DNA from: Aestuariirhabdus sp049985285
Lineage (GTDB): Bacteria > Pseudomonadota > Gammaproteobacteria > Pseudomonadales > Aestuariirhabdaceae
Length of the DNA stretch: 64,000 nucleotides
Direction: 5' to 3'
Assembly: GCF_049985285.1 (NCBI RefSeq)
Contig: NZ_JBNIEU010000002.1
Span: 1,116,001-1,180,000 of the forward strand
Each line of letters opens with the position of its first letter. Position 1 is the first letter of the stretch. The position numbers and the translations under genes are program-made. Below, in pieces: positions 6,655 to 14,249 of this stretch. The notes under the pieces are model-generated. The model was not told where the DNA came from. It saw nothing but the letters and a program-made list of their open reading frames with translations, and made no database searches.

Positions 6655-8262
6655 ATGAGTCAGGATTTTATACTGCCCGATATTGGAGAGGGTATTGTTG
6701 AGTGTGAGTTGGTTGAGTGGCTGGTCGCCGAGGGTGACCAGATAGTGGAGGACCAACCAATAGCCGATGTTATGACCGATAAAGCGCTGGTGCAGATCCC
6801 GGCGCCTTTTTCGGGTCGAATCACCAAGCTCTATTACCAGCAGGGAGAGATTGCCAAGGTTCACGCACCTTTGTTTGCGGTAGAAATTAAGGACGGTGAC
6901 GGTGATGGCGAGGTTATTGCCGATAAAGCCCCTGCCTTACCGGCTTCTGCCCCGGCGCCAGAGCCCACCACCGCGCCAGCCACAGGGGCTGCAGAGGAGG
7001 CATTTTTGTTGCCCGATATCGGCGAGGGGATCGTTGAATGCGAGGTGGTCGAGTGGTTGGTCAACGAGGGGGATCGGGTAACGGAGGATCAACCCTTGGT
7101 GGACTTGATGACCGATAAGGCCCTGGTGCAAATTCCTGCCCATAAAGCGGGTGTCATTACCCGTCTTCACTATAAGCAGGGAGAGATTGCCAAGGTCCAC
7201 CAGGCACTGTTTTCCATGCGCGCCGATGATGCTGGCGAGGTGATCGTTACACCGGGTGGGGTACCCCCTCAGACCGGGGACGTCTCGACTTCTCGGGTTA
7301 CAACCCCGTCGGCAGTAAAAGCGGGCAAGGCTCTGGCAAGCCCGGCGGTACGACGTATAGCTCGCGAGCACCAACTGGATCTATCCACCATCGCCGGTAG
7401 TGGTCGCGAGGGGAGAGTGTTAAAGGAGGATCTTCTACGATACTTGGGACAGTTGGCCCCCGTAAAAGCCGATACCGTGGAAAAAGCTGTTCAGGCAGAA
7501 GCAGAAACCACTTCCCGGTCGACGGCTATACCCCTGTTGCAGGAAGCTCTGCTCGATGGGCTAAAGGTTGAGCCCATTCGCGGTGTACGCGCGGCAATGG
7601 CACGGCAGATGACGCTGGCAGCGTCGACTATCCCCCATTTCACCTATGGCGAAGAGATCGATGTCACCGAGCTATTGGCGCTTAGGGCGCAGCTCAAACC
7701 CCGTGCCGAGGCGCAGGGAATCCGCCTTACCCTGATGCCCTTCATTATGAAGGCGTTGGCAATGGCCATCGATCAGTACCCGGTTCTCAACAGCCGAGTC
7801 AATGACGACTGTACCGAGATTCACTATCTTTCCCACTGCAATATCGGCATGGCGGTGGACTCTAAAGTCGGGCTGTTGGTGCCCAATATCAAGCGAGTAG
7901 AGACCCTGAGCCTGTTGGAGATCGCCGCAGAGGTGCAGCGTATTACGGCGGCAGCTCGCGAGGGGAGGGTGGCACAGCAGGACTTGCAAGGCGGCACCAT
8001 CAGTATCTCAAATATCGGCGCGTTGGGCGGCACCTATACGGTGCCGGTGATTAATGCCCCCGAAGTTGCCATCGTCGCGTTGGGGAAAACCCAGCGCTTG
8101 CCCCGCTTCAATGAGGCGGGTGACGTTGTTGCGCGTTCGCTGATGAATGTCAGCTGGTCCGGCGACCACCGAGTAATCGATGGGGGGACCATTGCTCGCT
8201 TTAATGCACTGTGGCAATCCTATTTGGAACATCCCGCCACGATGTTACTGGAACTGAGTTGA
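6655..8262 (+). CDS. bkdB: Branched-chain 2-oxo acid dehydrogenase E2 (acyltransferase), two lipoyl domains
   Basis: This 535-residue E2 core takes the acyl group from E1 on lipoyl-lysine and transfers it to CoA. Two lipoyl domains (about 1-78 and 114-190) carry the motif MTDKALVQIPA with Lys43 and Lys155 as lipoylation sites. A Pro/Ala-rich linker separates them. The E1/E3-binding domain lies at about 223-258 (ASPAVRRIAREHQLDL). The catalytic domain ends with DHRVIDGG, giving His505 and Asp509. Two lipoyl domains are unusual for a bacterial branched-chain E2, which normally has one. Start: GGGAG 8 nt before ATG. No E3 (lipoamide dehydrogenase) gene follows, so a shared E3 must be encoded elsewhere. 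Confidence 0.92.
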   Translation: MSQDFILPDIGEGIVECELVEWLVAEGDQIVEDQPIADVMTDKALVQIPAPFSGRITKLYYQQGEIAKVHAPLFAVEIKDGDGDGEVIADKAPALPASAPAPEPTTAPATGAAEEAFLLPDIGEGIVECEVVEWLVNEGDRVTEDQPLVDLMTDKALVQIPAHKAGVITRLHYKQGEIAKVHQALFSMRADDAGEVIVTPGGVPPQTGDVSTSRVTTPSAVKAGKALASPAVRRIAREHQLDLSTIAGSGREGRVLKEDLLRYLGQLAPVKADTVEKAVQAEAETTSRSTAIPLLQEALLDGLKVEPIRGVRAAMARQMTLAASTIPHFTYGEEIDVTELLALRAQLKPRAEAQGIRLTLMPFIMKALAMAIDQYPVLNSRVNDDCTEIHYLSHCNIGMAVDSKVGLLVPNIKRVETLSLLEIAAEVQRITAAAREGRVAQQDLQGGTISISNIGALGGTYTVPVINAPEVAIVALGKTQRLPRFNEAGDVVARSLMNVSWSGDHRVIDGGTIARFNALWQSYLEHPATMLLELS

Positions 8263-8290
8263 TGCCTCGTAAAGGTTCTAGAGACGATTG

Positions 8291-10111
8291 ATGAATAAGC
8301 CGGACCTGCAGCGCTTTTATATTCCGGAGGAGCAGTCGATCTATCTGCTCAGCCAGAATGATGCCCGTAAACTGAAAAACTGGGTGAGCCTTTGTCAGGA
8401 GCAACTGGAGCAGTTGGGGTATCGAGAGATCGAGTTGATCGGTAAAGGTGCCTTTGGGTTCGTATTTGGGGGTGTGGCTCCTGACCAGCGTCGGCTGGTG
8501 TTTAAATTCTCTCGTATCACCTTGCCCCAGCATGTGCAGGATCGCCTCGAAGAGGAGTCCTACATGCTGGGGCAGGTGGATCATAGCCATGTACCGTCAC
8601 TGATCGCATTCCAGCGCATACGCCGGCAGGCGATCCTGGTGATGGAGCGAGCTCCCGGAATCGACCTGGAAAAGCTTTCGTTGCAGGAGGGCAGGCTTAC
8701 ACCCCGGCGTGTGGTGGACTTTGCGCGCCAGCTACATGGCATTCTATTGGAGCTGCGTGGAGGTTCTGTAAAGAGTGATCGTGTGGTAGTGCACGGAGAT
8801 ATCAAACCCTCCAACGTTGTGTTTGACCCCAGCACCGAGCGTGTGGCCCTCATAGATTGGGGGTCTTCGGTGTTCGCCCAGCTCGATGAGCATCAGCAGT
8901 ATGTTTCCAACAGCGTTATGGAGCTGATGTCGGGCGACCTTCACAATAGCAATGCCCGCTTGGGAGATGTCTATTTCATCGGTCCGGAGCAGTTAGGCGG
9001 GGGCTTGTCGAGTCCGCGTTTTGATGAACAGGGGTTGGCCGCCACACTTTATGCGATGGCGTCAGGGCAATCCTGTCGTTTCGGCTATCGTGCGATACCG
9101 CCAACGTCGCTGGGGCTGCCGGTGGAGTTTGCCCGGGTTCTGGCGGGGATGCTCGATGGTGATGTGCAGCAACGGGCTCAGGCGGGTGATTATTTTATGC
9201 GCAATATGCCCGCAATGGCGCGTACCCTGATGATCGATCTGCCGGCTCAGCCGGAGCCTCACCTGATCCCTATTTGGGTTCATCACCGTGAGCAGGAGAT
9301 CGATACGGTCGTGTACAGCTCCCGCAAGGCGTTCCTGAAGGAGGAGGGTGCCGAGGCGGTTGTGCGGGATATCGATGATGTGCAGTTTGATCGTTATTAT
9401 AAGAACTTTTTGCAAGGGATGGGCGACACTGAAAAGGCTTTTCTGGCTGCGGTCGGACGGCTTGGAAAGTACCCGGTTGTGGGGGGGCTCGCGGTGCGCT
9501 GGGAAGCCGATGGTGTCTATATCGATTCATCATTGAATTTGCATGACGAGCACTTAAGGGAGTCTTTTAGCGTATCGGTCAATAATATGGTCACGCTGGC
9601 ACGCACTATCTATCGCCAGGGAGTTTTTAAAAGCTGCCTCTTCGACGCTCGCAGAACCCTGCACATTGACCGAGATTCTCTCCACGACCCCTTCGTTCCC
9701 GATGCGGATATGGTGATCCCTTACGAAGTGGCAGCGACTCCAGAGCTGGAGGATGGCAGTCGGGAACACTCCTACTTTGAAGATGGCAAGGACCCGGAGG
9801 AGAATCTGGTACTGCCGAGGGAGATTGTATTGCGCATTGCCCGACTCAACCGGATTTATCACACGGGCCTGATTATCTTCGAAAGTCTGGAAACCCACCT
9901 CAAGGTGCATAGTTATTTCAAACTGCTTGACCCCTCCCAAGAGGCATTGTTCAAGCGTTACCTCAATGAAATTCTACAAGCAGTACCCCGTATTACCGGG
10001 CTGGGTATCTCCGGCTTTATGAAAATGCCGTACAAGGATACGCGCCAGTTCACCCATATCGATCGACTTCCTGAACGCTTTTATCCTCGGGACCCTCGCG
10101 GCGAGCCATAA
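8291..10111 (+). CDS. Hanks-type serine/threonine protein kinase with large C-terminal domain
   Basis: This 606-residue cytoplasmic protein has no membrane segment. A glycine-rich loop GKGAFGFVFGG is at 51-61, the ATP-contacting lysine is probably Lys72, the catalytic loop is HGDIKPSN (168-175, Asp170) and the metal-binding DWG is at 189-191 in place of DFG. The kinase domain ends near 300. The remaining 300 residues are a conserved-looking domain I do not recognise. The gene begins 28 nt after the E2 stop in the same direction, so it is probably co-transcribed. This invites the idea that it phosphorylates the dehydrogenase or senses its flux, but that is inference. Confidence 0.85.
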   Translation: MNKPDLQRFYIPEEQSIYLLSQNDARKLKNWVSLCQEQLEQLGYREIELIGKGAFGFVFGGVAPDQRRLVFKFSRITLPQHVQDRLEEESYMLGQVDHSHVPSLIAFQRIRRQAILVMERAPGIDLEKLSLQEGRLTPRRVVDFARQLHGILLELRGGSVKSDRVVVHGDIKPSNVVFDPSTERVALIDWGSSVFAQLDEHQQYVSNSVMELMSGDLHNSNARLGDVYFIGPEQLGGGLSSPRFDEQGLAATLYAMASGQSCRFGYRAIPPTSLGLPVEFARVLAGMLDGDVQQRAQAGDYFMRNMPAMARTLMIDLPAQPEPHLIPIWVHHREQEIDTVVYSSRKAFLKEEGAEAVVRDIDDVQFDRYYKNFLQGMGDTEKAFLAAVGRLGKYPVVGGLAVRWEADGVYIDSSLNLHDEHLRESFSVSVNNMVTLARTIYRQGVFKSCLFDARRTLHIDRDSLHDPFVPDADMVIPYEVAATPELEDGSREHSYFEDGKDPEENLVLPREIVLRIARLNRIYHTGLIIFESLETHLKVHSYFKLLDPSQEALFKRYLNEILQAVPRITGLGISGFMKMPYKDTRQFTHIDRLPERFYPRDPRGEP

Positions 10112-10234
10112 AATCGGCCTGCCTGTTCGGAATCGGGAAAAAGCCCCGAATCCCCTCTCCGTAATTGAGTTAGCCGCCTTTTTACCGCATTATTGCCCGT
10201 CCCAATAGGTACGATTCCACGTGGCAGGACTCCG

Positions 10235-13200
10235 ATGATCCCCCGTATTGCAGAGATCAACGATACCCAACAGCACTACCTCCAGTTCATTGAAACCCTG
10301 AAAAGCAGGGGTTTTTCAGGTGATCTCAACGCCGATTATGGCAACCGGGTAGTGCTATCGACGGACAACAGCATCTACCAGATTCTTCCTCAGGGCGTAC
10401 TTTACCCCTGTAGCGTCGAAGATCTGGTGCTGATCGCGTCCCTAAGCAATGAAACAGATTTTCAGGATATCGTACTAAGCCCTCGGGGGGGCGGCACCGG
10501 CACTAATGGGCAGTCCCTCAGCGATGGATTACTGGTGGATATTTCCCGCCATATGAACCAGATTCTGGAGATTAACGTCGAAGAGCGTTGGGCGCGAGTT
10601 CAAACCGGAGTCGTGAAGGACCAGCTAAACGCTGCGTTAAAACCCTATGGCCTCTTTTTTGCGCCGGAACTTTCCACCAGCAACCGGGCCACCATTGGCG
10701 GTATGGTCAATACCGACGCGAGTGGGCAGGGATCCTGTATGTACGGCAAAACCCGGGATCATGTCATGGCGCTTAAGTCGGTCTTGCTGGATGGCTCCGT
10801 GATGGAATCAACACCGGTTAATTCTGCAACCCTGCAAGCCAGTGCCGAATCGGCCTCTCTTGAGGGGCAGATCTACAGCGAACTGGATCGTCTTCACAGT
10901 ACCCACCAAGCCCTTATTGAAGAGCGCTTTCCCAAGTTGAATCGGTGCCTGACAGGCTATGACCTGGCCCATGTGCGCACGCCTGCAGGACTATTTGACC
11001 TCAACTCCATACTTTGTGGTTCCGAAGGTACCCTGGCATTTATTGCCGAGGCGAAGCTCAACCTGCTGCCGATTCCCAAGTGCGTGGCGTTGGTGAACCT
11101 GTGTTATTCCAGTTTTGAGGATGCTCTGCGTGATGCACAGGACCTGATGCAGGCCAACCCGACGTCGATCGAGACCGTTGACTCCAAAGTGTTGGAGTTG
11201 GCGATGGGGGATATCGTATGGGATACCGTTAGTGAATTTTTTCCGCCCCAGCACGGACGTTCGATTCAGGGTATCAACCTTGTGGAATACACCGCTGATG
11301 ACGACGAGGAGCTACGCCAAAAAGTGTTGGGGTTGCAACAGCGCTTGTCGAAAGCAGCCGGTGATCAAGGCAAGGCGTTCTCCCATACCGTGGCCTGGGG
11401 ACATGATGCGATTCAGCGTATCTGGGCCATGAGAAAAAAATCCGTTGGCTTGTTGGGTAACGCCGAAGGCGAAAAGCGCCCGATCCCCTTTGTTGAAGAC
11501 ACGGCGGTACCGCCAGAGAACCTCGCCGATTTTATTATGGAGTTTCGTGCGCTGCTTGATGAGCGCCAGTTGCAATATGGCATGTTTGGCCATGTAGATG
11601 CGGGTGTTCTGCATGTACGGCCCGCAATTGATATGAAGGATCCTGCCCAGGAGAAGCTGATTCGAGAAGTGACCGATGGGGTGGTCAAGCTAACTAAAAA
11701 GTACAAAGGGCTGCTTTGGGGTGAGCACGGTAAGGGGTTGCGATCAGAGTATGCTCCCGAGCTATTCGGCGACGAGCTGTATGCTGTTATGCGCCAGATC
11801 AAAGCCATATTTGATCCCCGTAACCAGCTTAATCCGGGCAAAATCTGTACGCCAAGTACCGTTGATTCCCAGCTGATGCGCATCGATGAGGTCCCGACTC
11901 GCGGCCAATATGACCGTCAAATTGAGTCTGACGCTCGCGAGCACTTTCAGGCGGCGATGTACTGTAATGGCAATGGCGCCTGCTATAACTATGACCCCGA
12001 TGATGCAATGTGCCCCTCCTGGAAAGGGACCCGGGAGCGCACCCAGTCTCCGAAAGGGCGGGCCTCGCTGGTTCGGGAGTGGGTACGGCTGATGCAACAG
12101 CAGGGGGTTGATCTTCCCGCGGAAGCTCAGCAGCACCGCAGCAGAGGATGGGTCCGTTCCATACCGGCGCGCATTGTAAATACCACTGGCAAGCGCCGTG
12201 GGGAGTACGATTTTTCCCATGAAGTGCACGAGTCAATGAAGGGCTGCCTTGCCTGTAAGAGTTGCGTTGGTCAGTGCCCTATTAAAGTAAATGTTCCTCA
12301 GTTTCGTTCTCGATTTCTTGAACTGTACTACGGTCGTTACCTGCGTCCACTAAAAGACTATTTTGTCGGTGCACTGGAGTTTATGATTCCAGCCCTGAGC
12401 CGCTTCCCGGCTCCGTACAACTGGGCGATGAACAACAGCCTTATGCAGGCTTTGATGAAAAAAATGACCGGCATGGTTGATAGCCCGATTATTTGTCGTA
12501 ACAGTTTGCGCAATGCGCTTAACGAACGGGGCATGGGATTTTGCTCGGTTAAACACTTGCAGGAGCTGGACACTGCCACACTCGAACGCACAGTGGTTAT
12601 TGTACAGGATGCGTTTACCAGCTATTTCGAAACGCCACTGGTGATTGATCTGATCGATCTTCTAGCGGAGCTGGGTTTCCATGTTGAGGTGGCACCCTTT
12701 GTTCCCAATGGCAAGCCGTTACATGTCCACGGGTTTTTGGGCGCGTTTGATAAAGTTGCCCATGATAGCGCAGAGTCCCTTAACGCCATTGAGACTCTGG
12801 GAGTTCCACTGGTCGGTATAGATCCCTCAATGACGCTTACCTACAGGCAGGAATATGCCGAGGTGATGGAACAGTGGCCCAGGGTAGCGTTGCTACAAGA
12901 GTGGTTAGCCACTCAACATGAGTTGTTATCAACGCGGCGCATGGACTCTGGCCCTGCTTTCAAGTTGATGGCTCACTGCAGCGAGCGTACCTCGGCGGCG
13001 CCCTCTATCAAAGCCTGGCAAAGGGTGTTCTCGGCTCTGGGGCAAACCCTTGAGGTGCCCTCTTTGGGGTGTTGCGGCATGGCGGGTACCTATGGCCACG
13101 AGTCGGATAACGTTGAGACCTCCAGAGAGATATATAGCCAGAGCTGGCAGCGCATGGTTGAAGCGTCACCTGCCAGTGAGCTGCTGGCGACTGGCTACTC

Positions 13201-13285
13201 CTGTCGCAGCCAGGTTAAACGAGTCGATGGAGTCGGCCTTCAACATCCGGCCCAGGCCCTGTTGGCGTTGTTGCGGCAGCAGTGA
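10235..13285 (+). CDS. ydiJ: YdiJ-type FAD-linked oxidase with Fe-S and CCG domains
   Basis: This protein of about 1016 residues is a fusion of three parts. The first is a PCMH-type FAD-binding domain (about 40-290; PRGGGTGTNGQSLS motif). The second is a D-lactate dehydrogenase/glycolate-oxidase C-terminal domain (to about 540; FGHVDAGVLHVRP). The third is a ferredoxin-like part with CLACKSCVGQCP (Cys671, 674, 677, 681) followed by a CCG heterodisulfide-reductase-like segment (CCGMAG at 946-951). E. coli YdiJ is a D-2-hydroxyglutarate dehydrogenase, and related enzymes oxidise D-2-hydroxyacids. I chose the ATG at 10235 (AGGA upstream) over the TTG at 10193. It stands alone, so its substrate here is inferred. 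Confidence 0.85.
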   Translation: MIPRIAEINDTQQHYLQFIETLKSRGFSGDLNADYGNRVVLSTDNSIYQILPQGVLYPCSVEDLVLIASLSNETDFQDIVLSPRGGGTGTNGQSLSDGLLVDISRHMNQILEINVEERWARVQTGVVKDQLNAALKPYGLFFAPELSTSNRATIGGMVNTDASGQGSCMYGKTRDHVMALKSVLLDGSVMESTPVNSATLQASAESASLEGQIYSELDRLHSTHQALIEERFPKLNRCLTGYDLAHVRTPAGLFDLNSILCGSEGTLAFIAEAKLNLLPIPKCVALVNLCYSSFEDALRDAQDLMQANPTSIETVDSKVLELAMGDIVWDTVSEFFPPQHGRSIQGINLVEYTADDDEELRQKVLGLQQRLSKAAGDQGKAFSHTVAWGHDAIQRIWAMRKKSVGLLGNAEGEKRPIPFVEDTAVPPENLADFIMEFRALLDERQLQYGMFGHVDAGVLHVRPAIDMKDPAQEKLIREVTDGVVKLTKKYKGLLWGEHGKGLRSEYAPELFGDELYAVMRQIKAIFDPRNQLNPGKICTPSTVDSQLMRIDEVPTRGQYDRQIESDAREHFQAAMYCNGNGACYNYDPDDAMCPSWKGTRERTQSPKGRASLVREWVRLMQQQGVDLPAEAQQHRSRGWVRSIPARIVNTTGKRRGEYDFSHEVHESMKGCLACKSCVGQCPIKVNVPQFRSRFLELYYGRYLRPLKDYFVGALEFMIPALSRFPAPYNWAMNNSLMQALMKKMTGMVDSPIICRNSLRNALNERGMGFCSVKHLQELDTATLERTVVIVQDAFTSYFETPLVIDLIDLLAELGFHVEVAPFVPNGKPLHVHGFLGAFDKVAHDSAESLNAIETLGVPLVGIDPSMTLTYRQEYAEVMEQWPRVALLQEWLATQHELLSTRRMDSGPAFKLMAHCSERTSAAPSIKAWQRVFSALGQTLEVPSLGCCGMAGTYGHESDNVETSREIYSQSWQRMVEASPASELLATGYSCRSQVKRVDGVGLQHPAQALLALLRQQ

Positions 13286-13293
13286 AATTGAGC

Positions 13294-14154
13294 CTACTGG
13301 CTAGCGTCAGTGAGCTGGGGGCTGGGGTGTAATGAGGTGCTGCCAAGGCTTCGGGCTTTTTGTGGCACCACATTCAGGGTGGTGTCATAACCCATTTCGT
13401 AAAGTTTTAATTTGTCTGCACGGGTCAATCGAAACTCTACCGGTGAGTAGTGCTCGGTATCGACGATGATCGTGGAGTGCCAGAATGCATCGTTGATGTA
13501 CTCTCGGGAGAGGGTGGTCATAAAGGTGCGAATCAGCATCGACATATACTCTTTAATCGGTATGAGGCTACTGATCCGTTGTTGAGTTTGCTGCCTGCTA
13601 CGCATGCGGAAACACAGTACGGGGGTACCATCCTGCGCCCAATCTCTGTGCAGTGCATCTTCCGAGAGAATGCTGCCATCAACCAGGACATGGTCTTCGA
13701 AATGTTTGAAGCTAAAAATTAGCGGGATTGAGATAGAAAAACGAACCGCCCGTGATACGGCCAGATCCGGCGTGTTGATGCGATTAAAGATAACCGGTTG
13801 GCTGGAGGCCACATCAGTAGCCACGATATGAAGATCCAGCGGCAGGTCACGAAAGCGTACCCCCGCGAGTTCATCGTCCAGCCACTGCTCGAATTCGTCC
13901 CCTGAAGATAGACCGCCCGCTTTAATCAAGCGTATCAGGGATTGGCCACGAAAACGTTGGAAGTCGATATCAAGGGCAAGTTGTTTGATCTCTTTTAACG
14001 AGCGTCCAGTCGCGTAGAAAGAGGAGACAATACTTCCTCCAGAAACACCGACCAGGTGATTAAAGTTGATATCAAGCTCCGACAGCGCTTGAAGGATGCC
14101 TACGTGAGCGGGGAGTCTTGTCCCGCCACCCGCCACCCGCCAGAATGGGAACAA
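13294..14154 (-). CDS. Patatin-like phospholipase, start region frameshifted
   Basis: The frame encodes a patatin-like lipid acyl hydrolase. The oxyanion loop is GGGTR, the nucleophile elbow GVSGGSI carries the catalytic serine (residues about 37-43), and DGS near residue 158 supplies the catalytic aspartate of the Ser-Asp dyad (DGS instead of the common DGG/DGA). The frame as it stands opens with a poorly placed TTG (14154) lacking an RBS. A better start, TTG at 14176 with GAGGG 7 nt upstream, is one frame off. Removing one of three 7-bp repeats at 14121-14141 joins them as MIDSGTTIVPILAGGG-TRLPAHVG, the expected N-terminus. The gene is thus either phase-variable, freshly mutated or mis-sequenced. 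Confidence 0.8.
   Translation of the reverse strand: MFPFWRVAGGGTRLPAHVGILQALSELDINFNHLVGVSGGSIVSSFYATGRSLKEIKQLALDIDFQRFRGQSLIRLIKAGGLSSGDEFEQWLDDELAGVRFRDLPLDLHIVATDVASSQPVIFNRINTPDLAVSRAVRFSISIPLIFSFKHFEDHVLVDGSILSEDALHRDWAQDGTPVLCFRMRSRQQTQQRISSLIPIKEYMSMLIRTFMTTLSREYINDAFWHSTIIVDTEHYSPVEFRLTRADKLKLYEMGYDTTLNVVPQKARSLGSTSLHPSPQLTDASQ
14121..14141 (-). repeat. Triple 7-bp repeat at the start of the patatin gene
   Basis: Three adjacent 7-bp units, (T/A)CCCGCC on the plus strand (GGCGGGT/A on the coding strand), lie inside the codons for the oxyanion-hole glycines. Two copies would keep the RBS-bearing start at 14176 in frame. Three copies shift the frame by one. The unit length is not a multiple of three, so slippage switches the frame. 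Confidence 0.85.
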
Positions 14155-14249
14155 TGGTAGTGCCGCTATCGATCAAGGTTAATCCCTCATGCTGCCTTGT
14201 CTGAGTGTATGCGGCACGAGGGTCGAGTATTATACTATTCCGCTATTAG

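Noticed and set aside
4488..8262. Pyruvate dehydrogenase instead of branched-chain dehydrogenase
   Set aside because: The E1 is alpha2beta2 and the E2 sequence and LiuR-like site fit branched-chain catabolism better, although alpha/beta PDH cannot be fully excluded without a phylogeny.
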